22,124 bases of DNA, from positions 1 to 22,124 of the forward strand of contig PJAB01000683.1 of NCBI GenBank assembly GCA_002887195.1. Reading direction: 5' to 3'. The notes under the pieces are model-generated. The model saw only the letters and a list, made by a program, of their open reading frames with translations, had not been told where the DNA came from and searched no databases. The DNA comes from Chrysochromulina parva (lineage: Eukaryota; Haptophyta; Prymnesiales; Chrysochromulinaceae). The position numbers and the translations under genes are program-made. The number at the start of each line of letters is the position of its first letter. Within the stretch, counting starts at the first letter, position 1. Below, piece by piece: positions 8,750 to 17,565 of this stretch.

Positions 8750-9521
8750 CTGTACACGAGGAGGCCACGGAGGGTCGACGTGTATAAGTGTGCGAGCGTG
8801 AGTGCATGGTCGCTCCCGCTCTTATGTGTTCCGGAGGACCACTCACCAGATCGTCCATGTCAGCTCCCTGTGCATCCTCGTCGAAGTCAAAGTCTGCGAG
8901 AGAGCGCGACACCCGTCAGCATTTGAAGGCTCGAGGGCACGTGGCGAGTGCACGCGCGCAGCAAGTGGCGCGGCACGCACTGTCGTCGCCAAACTCTTCG
9001 CCCTCGAGCATCTCAGTGCCTGCATTGATTTGCACCGTGTCGGGCAGCTCGCCATAGGTTTTGAGGCTGCGGGCTTCATCGCCATCGTACTTGAGGATGA
9101 TGTCGGCCTGCAGACACGTTTGGCAAAGGTAAGCCACGGATACGAGGGTCCAGCGAGGCTCTCAGCGTGTACCTTCTGATCCTGAAAGTCACGCAAGCCC
9201 AGCAAGACAATATCGCCCACGCCTATCCACACCCGCTTGCGTAGCTTGCCGCGGATATGGCAAAGTCGGTTGACCCCGTCGAAACAGAAAGCTTCCACCC
9301 GACCGTTGCCGAGCATGCGCGTCACCTGGGCATATTCTGTTCACCATGGAAACGAACCCAAGGTCAGCCACTAGGTAAGGAAAGGAGAGCACGGCAGATT
9401 TTGGGCCACTCGGCTACCGCGCACCTTGTCCGTCCTCCTTGAACGTGAGCTCCCGCTTCATGTCGCCGTCCGCCTTACCACGACGACGGTTCTTACCACC
9501 CTTGCCCTTGTTTTTCACCAT
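8738..9521 (-). CDS. EIF1A: Translation initiation factor eIF1A, five exons
   Basis: Joining five exons gives a 148-residue eIF1A (human 144). Exons: 9521-9425, 9336-9173, 9107-8981, 8893-8847 and 8749-8738. Introns are 88, 65, 87 and 97 nt, all GT-AG (donors GTGCGC, GTACAC, GTGCGT, GTGAGT). Family landmarks: basic N-terminus [21 protein letters not shown] joined across intron 1 to [13 protein letters not shown], the OB-fold stretch [17 protein letters not shown], then [16 protein letters not shown], and an acidic C-terminus [19 protein letters not shown]. eIF1A binds the 40S A-site region, promotes scanning and start-codon selection, and its C-terminal DDI-type tail contacts eIF5B. The first intron splits the Glu codon of EYAQ, and every junction keeps the frame. 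Exon 3/4 phase gives Asn at the junction. The splice model is inferred from sequence alone but is fixed tightly by conservation. Confidence 0.96.
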
Positions 9522-10395
9522 CCTGGCGGGTTCCGGCGCCTTCGAGCTTCTGCGCTGAGGTCCTCGTGTGGGTCCTCGCGGCAAAAAGTGCGACCGTGGC
9601 CCGATGGCTACGTGATCAACACAACGCTTCAGCGGACACGCAAGCATTGACCATCTAAGCGATACTAACCCTATCCCGAACCCGAACCCTACGAACCCAA
9701 CCCGTCCTGACCCCTCCACACAGTGAACTCCATGTGCAAACGAGCACGGGTGGCTGATCGTGAATGCGCGCCGGACGGGACGCAGCTATGAATCGCCGAT
9801 ACCAATCGCCGCACATCACCGTGGAGTCGTGGATGGAGATCGGATAACGGAGTCATCAATCGACAACCAACACTTGCGGTAGCCGCATTTATTGTCCGCG
9901 TGGCGCTCGATACGGCGCGAAACTCAAGAAACCGTGCGCACCACCGACCACGCGTGAACCGATCTGTGCTGTGGCTCCACCACTCAACCCGTACGCGGTG
10001 GGGTAGACGCACATATACTGTCAGAGAGGCCTCCACAGCCCACTCTAAGTCGAAAGCAGAAAGGCATGAGCCATCGCGCAACCGCAAGGGCAGCGCAGCG
10101 CGTTGCTTCTGCGGCGTACGCATGCCACATGGTCGCTGTGCCGCGTTGTGTCTCGCGGGCGACCGAGCCACCATGGTCCGGTCCCGGTCTCGCCTCTCGC
10201 CGCTGCACTCATCCCTCGCGGTTCTCTCACGCCTGACGGCGCCATTCTCATGCGCCAATGCCAACGGCAAGCGCCCAAGGCATGCTACCAACCCTCATGC
10301 TCTCCGGGGTCGACAGATCACCCAACCGCTGCATCCGTGTTCCGAATCCCCGCGCCCTTGCCCGACGCTCTCCGGATGGTCCTCTTGTCGTAGTC
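9522..10395. other. Spacer: eIF1A promoter side and CAP-D2 3' flank
   Basis: The part next to 9521 must contain the eIF1A 5' untranslated region and promoter. The part next to 10395 is the CAP-D2 3' flank. A minus-strand open frame (about 9689-10291) shows no recognisable domain and is rich in Arg and Ser, so I treat it as noncoding. No tRNA or other RNA gene was recognised. Confidence 0.5.
9667..9704. repeat. Telomere-like AACCCN repeat, G4-capable, upstream of eIF1A
   Basis: The plus strand shows a 6-base period: AACCCT, ATCCCG, AACCCG, AACCCT, a 3-base slip, AACCCA, ACCCG. The minus strand (sense for eIF1A) therefore has six GGG tracts with loops of 2, 6, 3, 3 and 3 bases, which fits the G-quadruplex pattern. 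The repeat lies 146-183 bases upstream of the eIF1A ATG. In plants, telo-box motifs (AAACCCTA type) are known in promoters of translation-machinery genes. Equivalence here is inference. Confidence 0.7.
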
Positions 10396-13300
10396 TCAGG
10401 CGCGCGTCCGCCTCGAGCGCGCCGCAGTTGGCACGGGTGCCGCTGCGGGTGCCGCCGCGGGTGCCGCCGCCGCCACCTTGCGGCTGCCACCCTTACGCCC
10501 ACCAGTCGCAGCCACGGCCGGCTGTCCTGGCTGTGCCGGGGCGTCACTAAGTGCCTCACGAGTCACCTCCGACCGCGAGGACCCATGCCGTGTGGGTGGC
10601 TCGTTCTCAGCATCGGAGTCGCCCGCCTCGTCGTCACCGCCCTTGCGCCCAGATTTGAGCGATTGCTCGAGCTTGTCGACGGCAGGCTTGAGCTCGGGCT
10701 GCTCCTTAGCTTGCGCAGTGAGCGACTTGCGCATGCGCGCCACCAGACCTTTGAAGCAGTCGAGCGCCTCGTCGTCGCCCAGCTTGTTGCGCCACGTGTT
10801 CTTGAGCTCAAGTACCTTGGAAATCGACTTGGCCGTGTGCGGTAACTCGCACACGCAGAAGGCGATGCAGCGGTGGAAGCGCGGCGCGTCGTCGCCGTTG
10901 AAGCGGTGGCACAGCGTGTCGGCCATCTGCTCGATATACTTGCCCTCTTTGGGGATGAAGGTGAAAAGGAAGCCGATCACCTCGCGGAAGGCCTCGGGGC
11001 TGAGGTTCGCATCGGTCGACAGCGCGGAGACGACGTCGGGCAGCATCTTGTACACGTTGGTCGTGTCCATGGTCTTGTACTCGCCAAAGAAGAGTCGCGC
11101 AAGCGATGCGAGGTGCGCGTCCTCGTCGACGAGCCGCAGTGCGAGCTCGACGGCGCCTTTAGGCCGGATCGTGCCGCCGAGGATTAGGTGGGTTAGCACC
11201 GTCAGCACCGTCTTGCGCACGCGCGTGTCGGGCTGCGTGCGATGCGAGAGCTGCTCGTAGAAATGCGGCATCCATGGCTCGACGATGTTGGTCGTGCGAT
11301 GCTGACCCGCGAGGTCGCCAAGCGCGACGGCTATGTTGGCGCGGATGGCGCCCTCGGACTCATTCTGCATCGTCTCGAAGAGCAGCGGCAGCTGAGCCTC
11401 GCAGAAGCTCGGCGAGAGGCACATGAACTTGCACAGCGCGAGCACCGCGTTGCCACGCAGCTCGACCCCAAAGTGGCCGCCCTCGTTGCGGCAGACTGCG
11501 ACGACGAGCGGAGCCCACGCGCCAATCAGCGCCGTCGGATCAAGAAGCTGCTCACCGAACGTCTCGAACAGCTGCCGCTCCTCGTCCGCCGCAGCCTCTG
11601 AGGCCTTTTTCTTGTCCTCGGCGGCGTCATCCGGATCGTGCTTCTCCTTACCAGCCTCGCCCTTCTTTGTCTCGGCGCCGGCCGCCGTGGCCTGCTCGCC
11701 CTGGCGGAGCTTCTTCTCGCAGTCCTCGAGGTGGACTAGCATCTTGATGGCCACGTGGCCCAGCCCAAAGAGCAGGCGCGAGAGGGCACCAGGGCACCCT
11801 GTCGGCGCGCCAGCACTCACACGCTCGCCCATCTTATGCAGCACGTCCGTGCACATCTTCTCCGGTTTCAGGCCATATGCGAAGAGGTTGGCGATCGCGT
11901 GGTCGGCGACGGCGTACCACGCGCCCGCTTGCGCAGGCGGCGGCGCGTTGGTGAGCAACCTCTCCATGGCGCCGGTGATCGCCTTCGCTTGCTTGGGCTC
12001 GAGGCTACCGGCCGAAGCGCTCCGCCGCAGCGCGATGCACAGGTGGCGAGTAAAGGTGAGGTCCAGCTTGGCAAGGCCGTTCTCAAGCGCTTGGGCCTGC
12101 GCCTTCGTCTGCTCAATGAGCAAAGCACGCTCGCAACGCAGGAGTTGAGCGTCCTTGGCGCCGGCCATGTTGAGCAGTGCGAGGGCCGGGCTGCGGTCGG
12201 CCGCCTGCGCGCGAGGGCCCCGCACGACCTCCCAAAGAGTCGCGATGAGCGTGGGTGGCAGCAGGCCCTCCTCATGCCACTCGGACATGACCTCCTCGAG
12301 CGAGGTGAGCTCGCCAAAGCTCGCCTCGCGCGCGAGGTCGAGCAGCTTGCGGCACGCGGTCTGCACTTGCTCGGCCGTGCCGCAACGGCCACGGGCACTA
12401 GTGCAGTCGAGGAAGACGTCCTGCGCAGCTCGCAACGCCGCTTTCTTGACGGCCTCCTTCTTGCTGAAGACGAGCGGCAGCACGCTCGCCGCCCGCGCGC
12501 CCTGGAGCGCGTAACCTTGCGCGAAGACGACGGCCTCAATCGCCCACTCCACGTCGGAGGCAGTGCCCGAGTGGAGGAGCGGGAGCACGTTCGAGAGCAG
12601 CCGCTGGCGCATGAGCTCCTCGAAGCGCAGCGCATGCTCGATCACCTCGAGAGTGCGCTCCTCGCGCGTCTGCGCCGGTTGATGCGCCGAAGGAGGCTGC
12701 TTGATGTCCGTCGCGGCATCCTCGTTCTCGTCCACGGCCTCGTGGCCAGCCGCTGCCTCGCCAGCTGCATCCTCGGCTGCTGCCACGCTAGCCAACTCGC
12801 CAGCCGTTTCGGCTGTGACGGCCTTGTCGGCCTCGGCAGCATCGGACTTGTCGCGCGCGCTGGCAGCGATCGCCACTTGCTCGCGAAGCTCGTCGCGTTG
12901 CGCCTGGAGCTGCGTGACGTTGAAGCTTCGGCACAAGTACGGGTTGGAGTCCAGCAACTTGCCAAACAACTGCAGTGCCTTCTTGCGCACGTCCGCCGAG
13001 CCCTTATCAAGCAGCCGCTCGAGTGCCTTTTCGGCCACCTCGAGGTACTTCTCGAGCGGGAGCACCGACGTGGCGCAGAGGACCGCGAGCGCCGTGCTCT
13101 GCGCCACCTTGAAGTCGCAGAGCGAGCACAGGGAGTCGAGTGCAGCCCCGCGCACGGAGGCGATCGTGTCGGTCGTGCGATCGAGCAGCACCTGCAGCAG
13201 CTCGGCCGGCGGCGTTTGCGTACGCATCTCTTCTGCCTCGGCGTGCGAGGCGCTGCACATCCTCAGCCTCGCGAGCTGCACGAGCAACTGGCCGTGCGCA

Positions 13301-14527
13301 CGCACGCAACCGGCGCGCAACTGATATGCGTGCGCGTCGAGGAGAGGTTGGAGGAGCTCTATGTTTCGCGAGAGCAGCAGCGGCGCGTGGCCTGCGAGGG
13401 CCGTCAGGAAGCTCGCCACGTTCTGAGCATTCTTGGAGCTGGCCTTGTCATCAGCGAGCTGGGAGTCTGGCAGCGCCGCGAGCTCCTCGAGCACGCTCGT
13501 CACCAGCCGATTTGCACCCTCGTCGCCGAACTCGTCAAGGAGATGCTTCATGAACTCGGCGACGTGCTTGATCATCGCCTCCTGCGTGCTCTCGGAGACG
13601 AACTCCACCAGCCGGCTGACGACGGTGTCCGTCTGCTTGTACCGCAGCGCTGGCAGAGCGATCAGGCGCCACAAGGCGTCTCGCAGAGAGGTAGCACCCA
13701 CCTTATGGGCGCCCGGCTGCTCGAGGATTGCGAATGCGGCCGTGTGAAAGCGCTGAATGAACTTCTCTTCGGGTGGCCGGTGGTTCCACAGCTGCTCCAG
13801 ACCGGGTGTCTTTCCGTGTGCCTGCGCGTAGGGAGGGACGACGGTAGGGACAGACGGGGGTTGTGAGCTGCAGCTCTCAGGGCCCAGGGTGTACAGCTGG
13901 ACGAGAGGAGCGCGGCGCGACGGGGGGTGGGCTGCGGCTACGATTACTCACGTCGAGGACCTCCTGTAGGCGCAGGGCCGCCTCCTCGCGGTGGGCCTCC
14001 CAGTCGAATGCAATCTCGGCTTCTGCTTTGCCCGCACGTTTCTTGCCCTTTCCAGTTGGGTTGGCCACCGCGCCGGCGGCCTTGTCGGCGTGTGCCTTCT
14101 CGGCCACCTGCACAAGCCATGACAGTAAATAGACTGCCGCCTTGAGCGCGGCACGGCAGCGCGCCACTGCCTCGTCTGCTGCACCAATCTGTACCACGTG
14201 CTTGCAAGCCCTCAGCACGGTCCCCACCATCCCCGCGCTCAGGTCGCATGCCGCGCGGCGCGCTCCCTCTCGCATAGGAATGCCCACGACCAGCGTCACC
14301 GTGGCCGCCTGCGCCTCGGAGTCGAGGCTGGCGAAGTTGTTGATTGCTGAGAAGGCGATAGAAAAGGCGCCATCGTCACAGAGCGCAGCGACAGCATCAT
14401 TGGCGATCCGCTGTGCGTGCTGCTCGAGTAACCAGGGCGTCGTCGACGCCTCCTCATGCACTTGCCAGTGCCCAGCCTGCTCCGAAAGCAGCTCGGCAGG
14501 GTTGCCCGGGATGGCGAAGTCGGTCAT
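10396..14527 (-). CDS. NCAPD2: Condensin complex subunit 1 (CAP-D2 / NCAPD2), one intron
   Basis: Exon 1 (14527-13952) encodes 192 residues and exon 2 (13821-10396) encodes 1141, joined in phase 0 across a 130-nt intron, for 1333 residues in all (human about 1400). The N-terminal region (condensin-1 N domain) includes AALKAAVYLLSWLVQ. Just after the junction comes LEQLWNHRPPEEKFIQRF, a characteristic CAP-D2 segment. HEAT-type helices fill the middle. The conserved Cnd1 domain lies at about 970-1180, with IRANIAVALGDLAG, VRKTVLTVLTHLILGGTI and ARLFFGEYK. The C-terminus is a low-complexity Ala/Pro and basic tail (KGGSRK, RSRRTRA). The protein is the HEAT subunit of condensin I, which with SMC2/SMC4 compacts mitotic chromosomes. 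The start is the first ATG of the conserved region (MTDFAIP); the frame is open upstream. Distinction from CAP-D3 rests on the Cnd1 similarity. Confidence 0.93.
13822..13951 (-). other. Intron of CAP-D2 (130 nt)
   Basis: The donor is CTCGAC/GTGAGT at 13951. The acceptor is a pyrimidine-rich run ending CCCTACGCGCAG at 13822. Reading through would give VSNRSRSPPP and a premature stop, whereas splicing joins EVLD directly to AHGKTPGLEQLW in frame. Confidence 0.85.
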
Positions 14528-14594
14528 AATCGCCTGGACCGGACCGGACGAAAGAGAGCCGGTGCACACATACCAAAACGGCGCGCATTGACAC

Positions 14595-14603
14595 GGCGGG
14601 AAA
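14595..14603 (-). promoter_or_regulatory. E2F-like site TTTCCCGCC
   Basis: The plus strand reads GGCGGGAAA, that is TTTCCCGCC on the strand of CAP-D2, a full match to TTTSSCGC. It is 68-76 bases upstream of the CAP-D2 ATG. E2F/DP sites of this form drive S/G2-phase genes in animals, plants and green algae. Function here is inferred. Confidence 0.5.
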
Positions 14604-14630
14604 CCAACACGGCGCGTAAGAAATATGGCT

Positions 14631-14638
14631 TTTCGCGC
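14631..14638 (+). promoter_or_regulatory. E2F-like site TTTCGCGC
   Basis: A second full match to TTTSSCGC, in the opposite orientation and 104-111 bases upstream of the CAP-D2 ATG. Paired E2F sites are common in mitotic gene promoters. It lies next to the GC tract, so chance formation in GC-rich DNA remains possible. Confidence 0.45.
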
Positions 14639-14646
14639 GTGACCCT

Positions 14647-14660
14647 GCGCGCGCGCGCGC
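14647..14660. repeat. Alternating (GC)7 tract
   Basis: A perfect alternating GC run, a sequence type that can adopt Z-form DNA under negative supercoiling, placed in the middle of the divergent promoter. It may simply be a microsatellite. Confidence 0.8.
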
Positions 14661-14807
14661 CGAAGGTGGGTCACCGCGCGGCGTGCGCTGCGCGCTCCGT
14701 TCACACAGTATTCTCCCAAGAGTTACTATCGAATCAACTCTAGTTACACCGTGGGTTCTGAGGGCACAGTCGTCAGGCTGCAAGAAGAAAAACAGCGGAA
14801 GACGGAG

Positions 14808-15848
14808 ATGGCGGCCCGAAAGCAACGCTGCGCGCATCTCGATCCCGCGGCGGGCTTAAATGTGCTCACCAACATGCAGTGGATGTACGGCGCGACTTGG
14901 GGCTCGACACTGCGCCGATGTGACCAGCTCTCGAAGCGGGAGCGCGGCGATGGCTGCGCGCAGGAGGATGAGGTGCGTGCGCGGCAGCTTGAGCTAGTAG
15001 AGGTGCTTCGACGCAACGTAGTGAACCCGGCGGTTGCCGAGGTGCACGTGCTCGTGGGCGAGGCCGAGCCCGTGCGCCGCTTCCTTGGTCACCTGCCCTG
15101 GTTTGAGCGGATCGGCTGCAAGCTGCGGCTCGTGGAGACAGGCACCAGGCCGCGCTTCAGTGACTACGTGCGGCAGCTGAGCGGGCCGCTGCGAGGCCGG
15201 ACGGTGGCCTTTCTTAATCAGGACGTCTTTCTGGAGGGAGCCAATTGGCAGTCGGTGCCGCAGACGCTAGGCCCACGTGCGGCATACTTTCTCTCGCGCT
15301 ACCACACGCGCGAGCAATACGACGTGCAGCACGGCCTCGCTGCTGGTGCCGCCGAGGGCCTATTCAACGTGTCGGCTGCGACGCGGCCTGCCTTTCTCAC
15401 GGCGCGCAGCCAGCAGCGCGAACGCCACGTGTGCGACATGACGACCAGCCGCTTCTCCGTGTGGCGTCGCTCGCTCTGCACGCCGATCAATTTCGGCTCC
15501 TTTGATGCATACGTGATGCGCCTTGACAGGGCCCTTTCCACGGAGGAGATCGAACTGTTCGACTACCCGCAGAATGCGTGGGGCGGGGAGAACCTCTTCC
15601 TCTACCTGGTGCAGCGCGCGCTCGGCTGGACCGCCTCCAACCCGTGCCTGAGCTTGAGATCCGTGCACATGCACTGCGAGTTCGCCACTGCCTTCGGCGT
15701 GCAGAGGGTGGGCGACCGCCGGCTGGGGAAGCGCGAGATCATCGAGCGTGCGAGGTTGAAGCTGAAGCGCATGGGCAACGCCGCGGCCGCCGCCGATGCC
15801 CACGACAAAATCGGTGACATGCGCCTCAATGTGACGACGTTGCGCTAG
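14808..15848 (+). CDS. Glycosyltransferase-like protein (GT-A type, NAD/NSD-motif family)
   Basis: A 346-codon frame. The layout resembles uncharacterised GT-A-like proteins abundant in microalgae: an N-terminal query strand with NVLTNMQWMYG, the segment ELVEVLRRNVVNPAVAEVHVLV, the putative nucleotide-sugar/metal motif FLNQDVFLEG (137-139 NQD in place of the usual NAD or NSD), INFGSFDAYVMRL, and a C-terminal block WGGENLFLYLVQRALGWTASNPCLSL followed by HMHC. The likely role is sugar transfer, but donor and acceptor cannot be deduced. The first ATG in frame (14808) is used; a GTG at 14751 would add 19 residues but is unlikely in a eukaryote. No signal peptide or transmembrane anchor is visible at this start, so an upstream exon cannot be excluded. 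It is divergent from CAP-D2. Function is an inference from motif order. Confidence 0.6.
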   Translation: MAARKQRCAHLDPAAGLNVLTNMQWMYGATWGSTLRRCDQLSKRERGDGCAQEDEVRARQLELVEVLRRNVVNPAVAEVHVLVGEAEPVRRFLGHLPWFERIGCKLRLVETGTRPRFSDYVRQLSGPLRGRTVAFLNQDVFLEGANWQSVPQTLGPRAAYFLSRYHTREQYDVQHGLAAGAAEGLFNVSAATRPAFLTARSQQRERHVCDMTTSRFSVWRRSLCTPINFGSFDAYVMRLDRALSTEEIELFDYPQNAWGGENLFLYLVQRALGWTASNPCLSLRSVHMHCEFATAFGVQRVGDRRLGKREIIERARLKLKRMGNAAAAADAHDKIGDMRLNVTTLR

Positions 15849-16053
15849 CTTGAAATGCTAAGCTTTCGCTCTGCCATCGACCGCGAGATGTTCGAGGACG
15901 CGGGTTGATCCATTCTAGAAAATCACTCGAACTGGCGATATTAACAGCCTATTCACACGTTCCGGAAACGCGCGTCCTTACGGCCCTTGTGGGCGGTCTA
16001 CTTTCTTTCTCGACTTTCCTGTATTCGGGGTCAGAACCTTCCTCGATATCGAA
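15849..16053. promoter_or_regulatory. Intergenic, upstream of the ApaG-domain gene
   Basis: About 200 bases, less GC-rich than the flanking genes, between a stop codon and the next forward ATG. It should contain the glycosyltransferase 3' end and the ApaG-gene promoter. No specific element was recognised. Confidence 0.45.
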
Positions 16054-17355
16054 ATGGCGAATCTCCGCGCAGCAGTGCGCGCAGGTGTGCTCGCGGTTGC
16101 AACGGCGCTTCTTACACAACTATCCGTTGGCATCATACTCGTGCAAAGACGAGCATTGATAGTTCAACACGGCGGTAGGCACACTGTTCCATGGCGCAAT
16201 GTTCCATGGCGCACTTTTGATGTTGAGCAGCAGCGGCCATATGATGCAGAGGGGCTGGGCGACAAGCTCCCAAACCAGGCCATGACAGGCTCACGCCGAC
16301 GAGCAGCACCACTTCCGTTGGCAGCTCCGCCGTTGCCGCCGCCGCTACCGCCGCTACCACAGCCCGATGAGTTGACGCGGCAGCTTGCTATCCCCTTCCG
16401 ATGCGGCGAGCGAATCCCCCCCGAATCAGTACACACGACTTCAGCCGGCACGCATAGGATCACGGTACATGTGCGCGCAACGTACCGCGGCATGGCCACG
16501 CCTGAGAGCCTGCACCACTTTGGATACACGGTCGACTTCACCAATGCTGGCACGCAAACTGTGCAGCTGCTCACTCGGCACATAGTATTCGTGGACGATT
16601 CCGGTCGCACGGAAGAAGTCAAAGGGCCGGGCGCGAAGGGCGCGATGCCGATGATCGAGCCGGGCAAGACCTGGTCGTACAGCTCCAAGACGCGCCTTCG
16701 CACAGGTCGGGGCAGCATGCACGGCTGGTTCACCTTTGAGGCTCTAGGCAATGGGCACGACGAGCGCGAGGAGCCGAGTACTTTCGCTGCCAGTGTCGCC
16801 CGACTCGCGCTCTCGCCCCAAGGGCGCGCGGAGGACGTGCCTTGCGCGCTGCCTGTCACCGAAGGCAGCTTGCCTGGCACCTCTGTGCATCGAACCGAGC
16901 GGGTGTTTGTGGGTGCAGTGGTCGCGCTAGTGTCACACGACGAGGACGTGGGCCGCTACAAGTACGTCGTTGATTTGCAAATCAACAACGCGCTCCACTT
17001 GTCTGTGTTCGTTGTGGGCTACAGGTTTGAGGTCATCGACGCGCATGGTCAACGATTTCAGCATGTTGGTCAAGGCGTGGGCTCGCACAATGGCAAGAAG
17101 CTGGATGTCATAAAGATGCCGCCAGGGAGTGTGATGCGCATACAGAGCGAGATGCCGCAGATCTACACGGCGACAGCCACCATCCGCGGCGTTCTTCTTG
17201 CGCACGCTGTGCCCGCTGATTTCGATTCCGAGAGCCTCAGAGAGCCGAACGAGGGTGTCACCGAGCCTATGGAGCTTGTCGTGGCGCCACTGGGAGTATC
17301 CAAAGACGGCTCGCCTGTACCAGAACACAAGCCGCTCGGCTTCCTTGCAGATTAG
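16054..17355 (+). CDS. Membrane-anchored protein with two ApaG (DUF525)-type domains
   Basis: A 433-codon intronless frame. Residues 11-30 are a hydrophobic stretch (VLAVATALLTQLSVGIILV) that could be a signal peptide or signal anchor. A Pro-rich linker follows (86-104). Domain 1 (about 135-252) is a clear ApaG/DUF525 fold: YTVDFTNAGTQTVQLLTRH, then GPGAKGAMPMIEPG and GSMHGWFTFEA, the Gly-rich signature of the family. Domain 2 (about 283-386) looks like a diverged second copy, with YKYVVDLQINN, VGYRFEVIDAHGQ, GQGVGSHNG and MPPGS. ApaG proteins are beta-sandwich domains. The bacterial form is linked to Co/Mg resistance and binds pyrophosphate-type ligands, and in eukaryotes the domain occurs in FBXO3 and PDIP38/POLDIP2 as a protein-interaction module. 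The actual role is unknown. A plastid or secretory location is possible from the N-terminus. Confidence 0.78.
   Translation: MANLRAAVRAGVLAVATALLTQLSVGIILVQRRALIVQHGGRHTVPWRNVPWRTFDVEQQRPYDAEGLGDKLPNQAMTGSRRRAAPLPLAAPPLPPPLPPLPQPDELTRQLAIPFRCGERIPPESVHTTSAGTHRITVHVRATYRGMATPESLHHFGYTVDFTNAGTQTVQLLTRHIVFVDDSGRTEEVKGPGAKGAMPMIEPGKTWSYSSKTRLRTGRGSMHGWFTFEALGNGHDEREEPSTFAASVARLALSPQGRAEDVPCALPVTEGSLPGTSVHRTERVFVGAVVALVSHDEDVGRYKYVVDLQINNALHLSVFVVGYRFEVIDAHGQRFQHVGQGVGSHNGKKLDVIKMPPGSVMRIQSEMPQIYTATATIRGVLLAHAVPADFDSESLREPNEGVTEPMELVVAPLGVSKDGSPVPEHKPLGFLAD
16185..16214 (+). repeat. 15-base tandem duplication encoding VPWR(N/T)
   Basis: TGTTCCATGGCGCAA is followed directly by TGTTCCATGGCGCAC. The duplication is in frame and yields VPWRN-VPWRT at residues 45-54 in the linker after the hydrophobic segment. 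Confidence 0.85.
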
Positions 17356-17538
17356 ATCGTGCGGCGGGCGCCGAGCTTGGTGATGGTTTGTCGAGTTATC
17401 CCACTGATCGTGATCGGGAGCGGATCCGTCGTTTTGAGCTCGTGCCGCGCCCCGCTGCTCGATAGGTGACGCGAGACGCGCGGCAGGGTGCTCCGCCCTT
17501 CTTACCGATCCGTGACATCCGATTCCCCACGCTCCCCA

Positions 17539-17565
17539 CGCGAACGGAAAACCGGTCCGTTCGCG
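17539..17565. repeat. Perfect 10-bp inverted repeat (hairpin)
   Basis: CGCGAACGGA (17539-17548) and TCCGTTCGCG (17556-17565) are exact reverse complements around the 7-base loop AAACCGG. It lies about 185 bases downstream of the ApaG-gene stop codon. It could be a 3' processing hairpin, a dyad protein-binding site or part of a noncoding RNA. Confidence 0.85.

Larger units (their letters stand above)
14528..14807. promoter_or_regulatory. Divergent promoter, CAP-D2 / glycosyltransferase-like gene
   Basis: These 280 bases separate two head-to-head start codons. They contain two matches to the E2F/DP consensus TTTSSCGC and a 14-base alternating GC tract. No TATA box is evident. The arrangement allows one region to serve both genes, although the E2F-type sites are closer to CAP-D2. 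Confidence 0.6.

Noticed and set aside
8843..9325. 160-codon minus-strand frame read as one gene
   Set aside because: Only its first third is protein-like (eIF1A exon 2). The rest is intron and wrong-frame exon 3, as shown by the spliced eIF1A model.
9689..10291. 200-codon minus-strand frame in the spacer
   Set aside because: No domain, Arg-rich, and overlapping the telomere-like repeat and promoter of eIF1A.
11755..13866. 703-codon forward open frame
   Set aside because: It is antisense to CAP-D2 exon 2 and the intron, with Leu/Arg/Glu-rich composition typical of a shadow frame and no domain.
14751..14807. GTG start for the glycosyltransferase-like gene
   Set aside because: A non-ATG start is unlikely, and the added 19 residues are charged and unlike the family.
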